From the NCBI RefSeq assembly GCF_001988955.1, contig NZ_CP014263.1, forward strand, positions 2,108,001 to 2,172,000: 64,000 bases of DNA. The letters run 5' to 3'. This DNA is from Spirosoma montaniterrae. Lineage in GTDB: Bacteria > Bacteroidota > Bacteroidia > Cytophagales > Spirosomataceae. Position 1 is the stretch's first letter. Each line of letters opens with the position of its first letter. A program made the position numbers and the translations under genes. A model generated the notes under the pieces. It saw only the letters and a program-made list of their open reading frames with translations, had not been told where the DNA came from and ran no database searches. Positions 25,687 to 34,074 of the stretch are shown one piece after another.

Positions 25687-25718
25687 TTGCCTTATGGGGG
25701 TATGATTTCGTAAACTTG
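25687..25718 (+). promoter_or_regulatory. Possible dnaB promoter
   Basis: TTG at 25687-25689 and TAAACTTG at 25711-25718 resemble the Bacteroidota -33 (TTTG) and -7 (TAnnTTTG) elements with about 21 bases between. The second ends 12 bases before the dnaB ATG, so the leader would be very short. The remaining 25496-25686 gap toward the divergent phoH shows no gene. Confidence 0.35.
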
Positions 25719-25730
25719 CAGTAGAGATTT

Positions 25731-28700
25731 ATGGAACAGAACCCCCGACCCAACCAACATCTTCGTAAGCCTTCCGCCTTTGCCGGTGGTCGTCAGCAGG
25801 CTGGTAATGCCTGGCTCGATACGGGCCTCGGCAAACTGCCTCCGCAGGCATTGGACCTCGAAGAAGCGGTATTGGGCGCACTTATGATCGAGAAAGACGC
25901 CCTCTCATCGGTGGTTGACATTCTTAAGCCCGAAACGTTCTATAAAGAAGCGCATCAGCGCATTTACAACGCTATTCTAACGCTGTTCGGCAACTCCGAT
26001 CCTATTGATTTGCTGACCGTTACGCAACAATTGCGTAAAATTGGCGAACTGGAATTGGTGGGCGGGGGCGGCTACGTATCGGAGCTGACATTCCGGGTAA
26101 ATTCGGCAGCCAACATTGAATACCACGCCCGGATTGTGTCGGAGCAGGCCCTGAAACGGGCACTTATCGCCATGTCGTCAACGATTTTGCGCGATGCTTA
26201 CGAAGATACGACCGACGTATTTGAACTGCTCGACCGCACTGAGCAATCGCTCTTCAAGATTTCGGAATCGAACATCAAGAAAAACTACGCCGACATGAGC
26301 ACCATTGTGCGCATGGCGTTGAACGAACTCGAAACCAAGAAAAACCAGGAAGGGCTGACGGGCGTTCCGTCGGGTTTTACCAACCTCGACCGCGTGACGT
26401 CGGGCTGGCAACCCACCGAATTGATTATTCTGGCAGCCAGGCCCGCGATGGGGAAATGCCTCGGCAAAGGCACCAAAGTGGTCATGTTCGATGGTTCGCT
26501 GCGCAAGGTTGAAGATGTTCGCGAGGGCGAATTGCTGATGGGCGACGACTCGACCCCCCGGCGGGTGTTGAGCATTGCACGGGGCCGCGAGCGGATGTAC
26601 TGGGTGCATCAGAACAAAGGCATTAGCTACCGGGTGAACGAAAGTCACATTCTGTCACTGAAGCGGTCGCGCACGGAAGGACCGCACCGGAAAGGCGATG
26701 TATTAAATATTTCAGTACGCGACTACCTGACCAAATCCGACAAGTTTAAAACGAATTACAAAGGCTATAAAGTAGCCGTTGCGTTTCCCGAACAGACCGT
26801 TCCCCTCGACCCGTATTTCGTGGGTTTGTGGCTCGGCGACGGTCATAGTTACAGTTCCCGGATCACAAACACAGACCCCGAAGTCATTGATTATTTGCAG
26901 GAATATGCCGATGGCCTGGGCTTGCAAATGGTAACGTATCAGCAGGCCAATCGCACGGCCAATTACGCTATTACGTCGGGGCAGCGTGGCGGGGCGCAAT
27001 ACGGCAATCGGCTGGAGATATTCAACGTGCAGGAGCAGCTTCGCGGGCTTTCGGTACTTGAAAACAAGCACATTCCGCGTTCGTACCTGATCAACTCGAC
27101 CGAAAATCGGCTGAAACTGCTGGCCGGATTAATCGACAGCGACGGGCACTATCAGGAACAGTTCAACTGCTACGAGATTACCCAGAAGAATAAAGAACTG
27201 GCCGAACAGCTAAAATATCTCTGCGACACGCTTGGTTTCCGTTGTTCGTTGAAGGAAAAACAAGCCGTTATTACCACACGTGGCTATGTATCAACCGTTT
27301 ACCGGCTACGAATCTTCGGTAATTTGGACTCGATTCCTGTTCGCATCGAACGAAAAAGAGCACGGCCATTACGTGCCCGCGCCGACTGGCGCGTGACAGG
27401 GATTCGTGTGGAGTACGACCAAGTTGATGATTACTACGGCTTCACTATCGACGGAAACCACCTGTTTTTGCTCGAAGATATGACCGTAACGCACAACACT
27501 GCTTTTGTAGTTAGTGCCCTGCGGAATGCGGCTGTGGATCATGGCAAGCCGGTGGCAATTTTCTCGCTCGAAATGTCGTCGGTGCAATTGGTCAATCGTT
27601 TGATCTCTGCTGAAGCCGAAATCGACTCCGAGAAAATCAGAAAAGGAACGCTCGCTCCGCACGAGTGGACCCAACTGCACCACAAGATTCAGCGGCTGAC
27701 CGAAGCCCCGATTTTTATTGACGATACACCGGCCCTCTCCATTCTGGAACTGCGGGCCAAATGCCGACGTCTGAAAGCCCAACACGATATTCAGATGGTG
27801 GTGATCGACTACCTGCAACTGATGTCGGGCGATACGAGCGGGCGGGGCGGTGGCAACCGCGAGCAGGAAATTGCGTCGATTTCGCGGGCGTTGAAGAACC
27901 TGGCAAAGGAGTTGAACGTGCCGGTTATCGCGCTTTCGCAGTTAAGCCGGGCCGTTGAAACACGCGGTGGCGACAAAAAGCCGCAACTCTCCGACCTTCG
28001 CGAATCGGGCTGTCTGACGGGGGATACGCTTCTGGTAGACGCCGTTACGGGCCAACGAACAACCATCCGCGAACTGGCCGAAGCCAACGCACACAACTTT
28101 TATATATCCGGCACGAGCGAAAGCTGGACTGTTGGCCCTGAGCGGGTTACGCATGTATTTAGTACGGGTCGTAAGCCGGTGTTCAAACTTACAACGCGTT
28201 CGGGCAGAACTATAAAGGCAACGGATAATCACGAGTTTCTGAAGCTAACCGGCTGGTATCGCTTAGACGAACTGAGTGTTGGCGACCACGTTGCCGTACC
28301 CCGCAAAATTCGGGTCTCGGCTCCGCAGAACCCACTTTCTGACAATGAGCTGATACTGCTGGCGCACCTGTTGGGCGATGGTTGCATTCTGCCCAAACAG
28401 CCCTATCATTACACAAGTGCCGACGAGGCCAACCTCGCCATCGTTGAAAAAACGGCAAACGCGCTATTCGGCATTGAACCACGCCGGGTGGCCCAGGGGA
28501 ATTGGCAGCACACGTATCTGCCTGCCCCCTACCGGCTCACGCATGGTAAGCGTCACCCCATCACGGATTGGTATAATCGTTTAGGTTTGGCGCGGAGCAG
28601 GAGTTATGAGAAACGCATTCCCGACGCAGTTTTCGGTTGCGATGAAGCCAAAATAGCACTCTTTTTGCACCATTTGTGGGCTACAGATGGCAACATTAGC

Positions 28701-29648
28701 TGGAAACGATTGCCAGATCGAAAACCGGGTGCGGCCATTTATTACGCGTCTTCGAGTCAGCAGTTGGCCCGCGACGTTCAGCACCTGCTGTTGCGGCTGG
28801 GCGTTCTGTCGACGGTTAAACAGGCATCGTCGACCGGGGAGTACCGGCCTATGTACCATGTTCACATTCAGGGAAAGACGCAGCAAAAGGCTTTCCTGAC
28901 ACTGGTGAACAGCTACGGGCAACGGGGTGAGTTAGCTCCTGAATTATTGGCAGCTTTAGATGAAGTTGCCGAAAATACAAATGTCGATGTAATTCCGAAG
29001 GAGGTTTGGCATTCCGTGATAACGGGCTGTAAAACTGATGATCAGATTAGCTGGCGTACATTGTCGGACCGAATCGGTATGCAATATGCGGGCAGTAGCC
29101 TGTTCAAAGCGGGCGTATCGCGGCAGCGCATGGCCCGGCTCTACGAAGCCATGCCCTACGACGTACTGAAGCAGTTGGCCGAATCTGACGTGCTTTGGGA
29201 TGAGGTTGTATCGATAGAGTCGCTTGGCGAAGAAGACGTATATGACGCCACCGTACCCTCGGTACACAATTTTGTTGCCAACGATATTATCGTTCATAAC
29301 AGCATCGAGCAGGACGCCGATATGGTTTGCTTCCTGTATCGGCCTGAGTATTACAACATTACCCAGGATGAAAGTGGCAATTCAACGGCGGGTATTGGCG
29401 AGGTAATCATTGCAAAAAACCGGAGTGGCTCGCTCGATACGATCCAACTCCGGTTCATCAACAAATACACCAAATTCTGCGACCTCGATACGTACTTCGA
29501 GCCAGTACAGGCGCAGGGCTTCGCGCCCGACGTAAACGGCCTGAGCAGTTTCGACGCTCCCCCGGCCAGCGGCAGTGTCTTTAAAAGCAAAGCCAATAAC
29601 TTGTCCAATTTCGGCAACGCCGACCCCAGTCAGGAAACACCGTTCTGA
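25731..29648 (+). CDS. dnaB: Replicative DNA helicase DnaB containing two inteins
   Basis: 1305 residues, of which about 528 remain after removal of two inteins (residues 243-589 and 761-1190). The host protein has the N-terminal DnaB domain (about 35-140, LEEAVLGALMIEKDALSSVV), a linker, and the RecA-like helicase domain. The inteins split Walker A exactly (ARPAMGK, then TAFVVSALRN) and the conserved LSDLRESG, then SIEQDADMVCFLYRPE. Both sites are known intein sites in DnaB. The helicase unwinds the replication fork as a hexamer, so it can work only after both splicing events. The C-terminus is a short variable tail. Confidence 0.97.
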   Translation: MEQNPRPNQHLRKPSAFAGGRQQAGNAWLDTGLGKLPPQALDLEEAVLGALMIEKDALSSVVDILKPETFYKEAHQRIYNAILTLFGNSDPIDLLTVTQQLRKIGELELVGGGGYVSELTFRVNSAANIEYHARIVSEQALKRALIAMSSTILRDAYEDTTDVFELLDRTEQSLFKISESNIKKNYADMSTIVRMALNELETKKNQEGLTGVPSGFTNLDRVTSGWQPTELIILAARPAMGKCLGKGTKVVMFDGSLRKVEDVREGELLMGDDSTPRRVLSIARGRERMYWVHQNKGISYRVNESHILSLKRSRTEGPHRKGDVLNISVRDYLTKSDKFKTNYKGYKVAVAFPEQTVPLDPYFVGLWLGDGHSYSSRITNTDPEVIDYLQEYADGLGLQMVTYQQANRTANYAITSGQRGGAQYGNRLEIFNVQEQLRGLSVLENKHIPRSYLINSTENRLKLLAGLIDSDGHYQEQFNCYEITQKNKELAEQLKYLCDTLGFRCSLKEKQAVITTRGYVSTVYRLRIFGNLDSIPVRIERKRARPLRARADWRVTGIRVEYDQVDDYYGFTIDGNHLFLLEDMTVTHNTAFVVSALRNAAVDHGKPVAIFSLEMSSVQLVNRLISAEAEIDSEKIRKGTLAPHEWTQLHHKIQRLTEAPIFIDDTPALSILELRAKCRRLKAQHDIQMVVIDYLQLMSGDTSGRGGGNREQEIASISRALKNLAKELNVPVIALSQLSRAVETRGGDKKPQLSDLRESGCLTGDTLLVDAVTGQRTTIRELAEANAHNFYISGTSESWTVGPERVTHVFSTGRKPVFKLTTRSGRTIKATDNHEFLKLTGWYRLDELSVGDHVAVPRKIRVSAPQNPLSDNELILLAHLLGDGCILPKQPYHYTSADEANLAIVEKTANALFGIEPRRVAQGNWQHTYLPAPYRLTHGKRHPITDWYNRLGLARSRSYEKRIPDAVFGCDEAKIALFLHHLWATDGNISWKRLPDRKPGAAIYYASSSQQLARDVQHLLLRLGVLSTVKQASSTGEYRPMYHVHIQGKTQQKAFLTLVNSYGQRGELAPELLAALDEVAENTNVDVIPKEVWHSVITGCKTDDQISWRTLSDRIGMQYAGSSLFKAGVSRQRMARLYEAMPYDVLKQLAESDVLWDEVVSIESLGEEDVYDATVPSVHNFVANDIIVHNSIEQDADMVCFLYRPEYYNITQDESGNSTAGIGEVIIAKNRSGSLDTIQLRFINKYTKFCDLDTYFEPVQAQGFAPDVNGLSSFDAPPASGSVFKSKANNLSNFGNADPSQETPF
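26457..27497 (+). other. Intein 1 in DnaB (P-loop site), with LAGLIDADG endonuclease
   Basis: 347 residues from Cys (CLGKGTKVVMFDGSLRKVED) to the terminal HN, followed by Thr as the +1 nucleophile. Block B is VNESHILSLK. The endonuclease motifs are FVGLWLGDGH and LLAGLIDSDGHY, both with intact acidic residues, so homing activity is likely. The C-terminal splicing part is YGFTIDGNHLFLLEDMTVTHN-like. The intein interrupts the ATP-binding loop, the most conserved target in the gene. Confidence 0.95.
28011..29300 (+). other. Intein 2 in DnaB (ESG/SIEQDAD site), with LAGLIDADG endonuclease
   Basis: 430 residues from Cys (CLTGDTLLVDAVTGQRTTIR) to the terminal HN, followed by Ser. Block B is ATDNHEFLKLTGW. 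The endonuclease-like motifs are LLAHLLGDGC and FLHHLWATDGN, each keeping its aspartate. The splicing C-terminus is VYDATVPSVHNFVANDIIVH followed by N. The sequence is unlike intein 1, so the two were gained independently and not by duplication. Confidence 0.95.
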
Positions 29649-29739
29649 GTAACGCGGCTGGAAAGCCGCCCTAAGCGTCAGCAATGCACATTTCGGCTGT
29701 TCTCGGCTGATGCTCGGGACGGCTTTCCAGCCGCGTTAC
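29649..29739. repeat. 20-bp perfect inverted repeat between dnaB and the LOG gene
   Basis: GTAACGCGGCTGGAAAGCCG (29649-29668) is exactly reversed at 29720-29739 with a 51-base spacer. The arms abut both convergent stop codons. It may end both transcripts. The word also looks like a dispersed element, but no second copy is in this window. Confidence 0.8.
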
Positions 29740-29740
29740 A

Positions 29741-30541
29741 TTAGAAATTCGGTTTTAGCAGGTATCTGCTGTAGAACTCGTCAATCACCTTTACGGCATC
29801 GGTAGGCGTGTCAACGATGCTGATGAGTTTCATGTCTTCGGGATTGATGTTGTGTTCCTGCCCCAGCATTACCTCGGTAATCCAGTCGATGAGACCCTGC
29901 CAGTAGGTACGTCCCACCAGCACGATGGGGAACCGGGCAATCTTGCGGGTCTGAATCAGCGTCAGAGCCTCAAACAACTCATCGAGTGTGCCCATGCCAC
30001 CGGGCATCACAATGAAGCCCTGCGCGTATTTCACGAACATCACTTTCCGCACGAAAAAGAAATCGAAGTTGATGCTCTTATCGGGGTCGATGTAGATATT
30101 GCTGTGTTGCTCGAACGGCAGTTTGATATTCAGACCGACCGATTTGCCGCCCTGTTCGTAGGCTCCTTTATTGCCCGCTTCCATGATGCCGGGACCACCG
30201 CCTGTAATAACGCCGTAGCCATGCCGCACGAGTTTGGCGGCTATTTCCTCCGTCATCTTGTAGTACGGATTGTCGGGCTTGGTACGGGCTGAGCCAAAAA
30301 TCGATACACAGGGGCCGATTTTGGCTAATTTGTCGAAGCCCTCTACAAACTCGGCCATCACTTTGAAAATGACCCACGAGTCTGCCGTTTTGATTTCGTT
30401 CCAGTTGTGATCCTGAAACGCTTCTTTAATGCGTTGTTCGTCGGGGGTAAGTAGTAATTCGTCGCGTTTGGGAATGTCTTGTGTAAGGCGTTCGGTACTT
30501 TGCGCATCAGAACGTTGAACGTTCTCTTTGGTTGCTTCCAT
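29741..30541 (-). CDS. LOG family protein (TIGR00730-type Rossmann fold)
   Basis: 266 residues. The family signatures are GGGPGIMEAGNKGAYEQGG and the catalytic PGGMGTLDELFEALTLIQT. Relatives include the cytokinin-activating phosphoribohydrolase LOG and nucleotide pyrophosphorylases such as PpnN. The protein probably cleaves the N-glycosidic bond of nucleoside monophosphates. The N-terminal 60 residues are charged and poorly conserved. It is transcribed alone, with about 190 bases of AT-rich sequence upstream. Confidence 0.9.
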   Translation of the reverse strand: MEATKENVQRSDAQSTERLTQDIPKRDELLLTPDEQRIKEAFQDHNWNEIKTADSWVIFKVMAEFVEGFDKLAKIGPCVSIFGSARTKPDNPYYKMTEEIAAKLVRHGYGVITGGGPGIMEAGNKGAYEQGGKSVGLNIKLPFEQHSNIYIDPDKSINFDFFFVRKVMFVKYAQGFIVMPGGMGTLDELFEALTLIQTRKIARFPIVLVGRTYWQGLIDWITEVMLGQEHNINPEDMKLISIVDTPTDAVKVIDEFYSRYLLKPNF

Positions 30542-30734
30542 TTTTTACTGTAAAAGGTAGTGGGTACGGTCAGTACTCGCTATGTTCAACAACTATTTAT
30601 CCGCTCGTTTGGTCAAAAAATACCCAGCCGACAGCCATATCGACCCGTATTTGTACACAGGCGGAATAGGATAACGACGAAATGCATGAAAACGTTTCTT
30701 AAATTTTTGTGACCAGCGGTGAACGCCCCTACCC

Positions 30735-32021
30735 CTACCGCCGGTGGTTTTCGAGGCACTGCGCGATACGGTCGAGTGCCACGGTCAGTTCATCGACGGT
30801 GGGCAGGCACACGATACGAAAATGATCGTTAGCGACGTAGTTGAAGCCCGTTCCGGCTACCACCAGCACCTTCTGCTCAGTCAGTAGTTTCAACACAAAA
30901 TCCTGATCGTCAACAAAGTCAAACTGTGTCAGGTCAATTTTTGGGAAGATGTACAAAGCTCCTTTGGGTTTCACGCACGTAATGCCCGGAATAGCCACCA
31001 TGCGCTCCCAGGCCAGCATCATCTGCCGGTAGAGCCGCCCTGTAGGCAGCACTAAGTCGTTGATACTCTGATAACCACCGAGTGCGGTTTGAATAGCATA
31101 CTGAGTTGGCACGTTGGCGCAGAGCCGCATACTCGCCAGCAGCGTCAGTCCCTCGATGTATGATTTGGCCCGGTGCCGCGCTCCGCTCAGAATCAGCCAG
31201 CCCCCCCGAAAACCAGCCGCGCGGTAATTTTTCGACAGCCCCCCCATCGTAATACAGAGCGTGTCGTTTACCATCTTCGAGATCGGGTAATGCACATTGT
31301 CGTTGTACAGAATCCGGTCGTAAATCTCGTCGGAGAACACAATCAGCTTGTGCCGTTCGGCAATACGGGCGATGCCCTCCAGCGCGGCTTTGTCGTAGAC
31401 GGCACCCGTAGGGTTGTTGGGGTTTATGACGACAATGGCTCGTGTGCGGGGGGTGATTTTGCGTTCGAGGTCGGCCAGATCGGGATTCCAGTCGGCGGCT
31501 TCATCGCAAACATAATGTACGGGTTTGCCGCCACAGAATGCCACAGAAGCCGTCCAGAGTGGGTAGTCGGGTGTGGGAATCAGCACTTCGTCGCCTTCAT
31601 TGAGCAACGCCTGCATGGCCAGCATAATAAGCTCGCTGACACCATTTCCAATATAAATATCGTTGATGGTAATGCCAGGCAGGCCAATGTTCTGGGTATA
31701 GTGCATCACGGCTTTGCGGGCAGCAAACAGCCCCCGCGAATCAGAATAGCCCTGTGCATTGCGAATGTTCAGGATAATGTCGTGAACGATTTCGTCGGGC
31801 GCGTCGAAACCGAAGGTTGCGGGATTGCCGATGTTCAGGCTGATAATCTTGTATCCCTGACTTTCGAGTTCGAGCGATTTTTCATAGATCGGGCCCCGAA
31901 TGTCGTATTGCAAATGGGTTAAGCGGTCGCTTTTCTGAATGTCCATACCGGGTACTTCCACACTGGATACTTGCTCGCCGGGCAAATCAACCACTGGCAC
32001 GTCTGTGTCAACTAATTCCAT
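30735..32021 (-). CDS. PLP-dependent aminotransferase (AlaA-like)
   Basis: 428 residues, class I/II aminotransferase fold. It shows the substrate-phosphate region GNGVSELIMLAMQALLNEGD, the PLP strand VINPNNPTGAVY, SDEIYDRILY, and the PLP-lysine motif GGLSKNYRAAGFRGGW. It most resembles AlaA-type glutamate-pyruvate aminotransferases. About 27 extra residues precede the usual start (MDIQKSDRLTHLQYDIRGPI), so translation may begin at that internal Met. Confidence 0.88.
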   Translation of the reverse strand: MELVDTDVPVVDLPGEQVSSVEVPGMDIQKSDRLTHLQYDIRGPIYEKSLELESQGYKIISLNIGNPATFGFDAPDEIVHDIILNIRNAQGYSDSRGLFAARKAVMHYTQNIGLPGITINDIYIGNGVSELIMLAMQALLNEGDEVLIPTPDYPLWTASVAFCGGKPVHYVCDEAADWNPDLADLERKITPRTRAIVVINPNNPTGAVYDKAALEGIARIAERHKLIVFSDEIYDRILYNDNVHYPISKMVNDTLCITMGGLSKNYRAAGFRGGWLILSGARHRAKSYIEGLTLLASMRLCANVPTQYAIQTALGGYQSINDLVLPTGRLYRQMMLAWERMVAIPGITCVKPKGALYIFPKIDLTQFDFVDDQDFVLKLLTEQKVLVVAGTGFNYVANDHFRIVCLPTVDELTVALDRIAQCLENHRR

Positions 32022-32052
32022 GCCGTAAAATTACACAATATCCGGGCCGATT

Positions 32053-33060
32053 TTACTTCCCGAAGGTCATGGCCCGGCCTTCCTGCGGCACGATGAAGCG
32101 GCTGGCTGGTACAAAGCGGGCATCCAACGCTTTTTTCAAATCGTCGGCGGGTTCGGTCAGGCCATCGTCGCCCTGTTGAAAAGTACCAAAATGAATACCT
32201 ACGGCATGTTCGGCATTGAGGTCGAGCAGGGCCTGAACGGCTCCCTCGGGCGAGACGTGAACAGGAGCCATAAACCACTGCGGGCGGTACGAACCAATAG
32301 GCAGCAAGGCCAATTCAATAGGACCGTATCGCGTGGCGATATCCTTGAAATGAGGACCGTACCCGCTGTCGCCACAGAAATAGGTTGTGCCAAATGAGGT
32401 ATGCAGCAGATAGCCCACCCAAAGCGTTCGGTCGCGGTCGCCCATGCCCCGGTTACTGAAATGCCGGGCCTGCGTACAGGTCAGCGTTAGCTGGTCATTA
32501 ACGCGTAACGTATCGTTCCAGTCGAGTTCGCGGGCAACGCGGGCACCAGCCTTTTTGGGTAGATACGACACACCGAGGGGCGTTACGAACAGCGGGTTGA
32601 AGGCTTTCACCAACCGCCGAATCGTGGGCAGGTCAAGATGGTCGTAGTGCAGATGACTGAGTAACACCACGTCGATAGGCGGTAATTCATCAAAGCGCAG
32701 CCCCGGCGGGCGTTTCCGCTTCACGCTCAGCCAGCGGGTCGGCCCGACAAAATCTGACCAAACCGGGTCGGTCAGAATATTGAGTCCGTTGGTTTGCAAC
32801 AGAAACGTTGAATGATTTACAAACGTAACCACTAAGCTATCGCCCTCCACCCGCGCAGCCGGGCGCGGACCAACAAAGGCGTTGGGCTGTTTGGGCCACG
32901 CGCCTTTGTCGCGGTGTAGCAGCCATTCCCAAACACTTGCTGACCGCTCAGGGGCGTTGGGGTTACTGAATTTTTTGCCGTTGAAGTGGTCGGTGATAGG
33001 GCCACGATAACGCGGGGCGCAGGAAGCCATTAGCATCAACAAGACAATAAATCGCTGCAT
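32053..33060 (-). CDS. MBL-fold metallo-hydrolase lipoprotein (UlaG/NAPE-PLD-like)
   Basis: About 335 residues from the ATG at 33060 (MQRFIVLLMLMASCAPRYRG), giving a lipoprotein signal with lipobox MASC. The metal site is LLSHLHYDHLDLPTIRR (HxHxDH). Later ligands lie in ARHFSNRG, FCGDSGYGPHF and GIHFGTFQ. The family hydrolyses phosphodiester or lactone bonds, and NAPE-PLD-like members act on lipids. Lipid anchoring places it at a membrane surface. A palindromic repeat lies directly upstream. Confidence 0.87.
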   Translation of the reverse strand: MQRFIVLLMLMASCAPRYRGPITDHFNGKKFSNPNAPERSASVWEWLLHRDKGAWPKQPNAFVGPRPAARVEGDSLVVTFVNHSTFLLQTNGLNILTDPVWSDFVGPTRWLSVKRKRPPGLRFDELPPIDVVLLSHLHYDHLDLPTIRRLVKAFNPLFVTPLGVSYLPKKAGARVARELDWNDTLRVNDQLTLTCTQARHFSNRGMGDRDRTLWVGYLLHTSFGTTYFCGDSGYGPHFKDIATRYGPIELALLPIGSYRPQWFMAPVHVSPEGAVQALLDLNAEHAVGIHFGTFQQGDDGLTEPADDLKKALDARFVPASRFIVPQEGRAMTFGK

Positions 33061-33075
33061 TCGTAAAAAGATTTT

Positions 33076-33151
33076 GTTGCGCAGAGAGATACGCGCTGAT
33101 TTATTGGCTTCTCCGTGCATCTCTTTTCGCTCTGTGTATCTCTGTGTAATA
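33076..33151. repeat. Tandem-word palindrome (CAGAGAGATAC type)
   Basis: GCGCAGAGAGATACGCGCTG on the left and CGCTCTGTGTATCTCTGTGT on the right are imperfect reverse complements. It stands between ogt and the MBL gene, about 16 bases before the MBL start. Words are shared with 10101-10200 and 61946-62058. Confidence 0.7.
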
Positions 33152-33166
33152 ACTAAATTTTACCCG

Positions 33167-33661
33167 TCAAAACAAACGCATCTGCCCCGGTGCAGCCTTG
33201 CCAGACGCAATGCCTTCATGTTCCAGCAGCCATTGTTTGCGCCAAAGGCCGCCTGCGTAGCCCGTCAGCGAACCGTCGGAGCCGATGATACGGTGGCAGG
33301 GTACAACAATCCAGAGCGGATTTTTGCCGTTCGCAGCCGCCACCGCCCGAATCGCTTTTTCGTCGCCCAATCGCCGAGCCAGGGTCAGATACGACAGCGA
33401 CGTACCGAACGGAACCTCCAGCAGGGCATGCCATACGCGCTGCTGAAAGGGAGTACCGGCAGGATTTAGCTTAAAATCAAACGTTTGGCGCGTACCGGCG
33501 AAGTACTCGGTTAACTGGGCGATGGCTTGCTGAACGGGTTCGGGAAGATTGTCGGGCGAAGTTGATTCGGCAGGTTCGTTCAGGCACGCAATGACCGACA
33601 CGCCCGCATCGTCGCCCGTGATACGCACTGTTCCTACCGGAGAAGTCATGTACGCAGTCAT
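33167..33661 (-). CDS. ogt: Methylated-DNA-protein-cysteine methyltransferase
   Basis: 164 residues. The active site is IVVPCHRIIGSDGSLTGYAG with acceptor C122. FQQRVWHALLEVPFGTSLSY is the DNA-binding wing region. It removes alkyl groups from O6-alkylguanine in a single-turnover transfer to its cysteine. It begins 2 bases after the response-regulator stop and is therefore the third gene of the kinase operon, an unusual partner for a two-component system. Confidence 0.95.
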   Translation of the reverse strand: MTAYMTSPVGTVRITGDDAGVSVIACLNEPAESTSPDNLPEPVQQAIAQLTEYFAGTRQTFDFKLNPAGTPFQQRVWHALLEVPFGTSLSYLTLARRLGDEKAIRAVAAANGKNPLWIVVPCHRIIGSDGSLTGYAGGLWRKQWLLEHEGIASGKAAPGQMRLF

Positions 33662-33663
33662 CG

Positions 33664-34074
33664 CTATTCAGGGAAATATCTGGCAACAATTTCGGCCAAT
33701 ATGCCGGTAGTCAAGGGTTTAGCATAGTAGCCCCTCACTACCTCAAAAGCCGCAGCCTGCCCCCGGTCGGCGGGATTTATTGACGTCGTAAGCATCATCA
33801 CCAAAACAAGGCTTTTCAATTCTTCGGGCAACCTGTGGTATTCCTCCAAAAACTCGAACCCGTTCATACCGGGCATGTTGATGTCGAGGAAGATAACGTC
33901 GGGGCGTTCATAATCAGCGGCTTCCGGCTGTGCCAGATAGCGCATAGCGGCCATACCGTTTTCGGCAATACGCACCGTTTCGCACAGGCCCGATTCCGTG
34001 ATAACAAGTTGGTGGTAAAAATTATCGTCGGGATCATCGTCAATCAACAGGATGCAATGAATTGGTTTGGGCAT
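33664..34074 (-). CDS. Single-domain response regulator (Rcp1-like)
   Basis: 136 residues, receiver domain only. The acidic pocket is LIDDDPDDN (10-18), the phospho-acceptor is D64 in IFLDINMPGMNG, the Thr switch is in MMLTTSIN and the Lys is in YYAKPL. It has no output domain, so it acts by protein contact or phosphorelay. It overlaps the 3' end of the kinase gene by 35 bases and most likely receives phosphate from that kinase. Confidence 0.93.
   Translation of the reverse strand: MPKPIHCILLIDDDPDDNFYHQLVITESGLCETVRIAENGMAAMRYLAQPEAADYERPDVIFLDINMPGMNGFEFLEEYHRLPEELKSLVLVMMLTTSINPADRGQAAAFEVVRGYYAKPLTTGILAEIVARYFPE

Noticed and set aside
25731-29648. dnaB insertions as introns or IS elements
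   Set aside because: The reading frame is open throughout and the junctions have the exact Cys...His-Asn/Thr or Ser residues of inteins.
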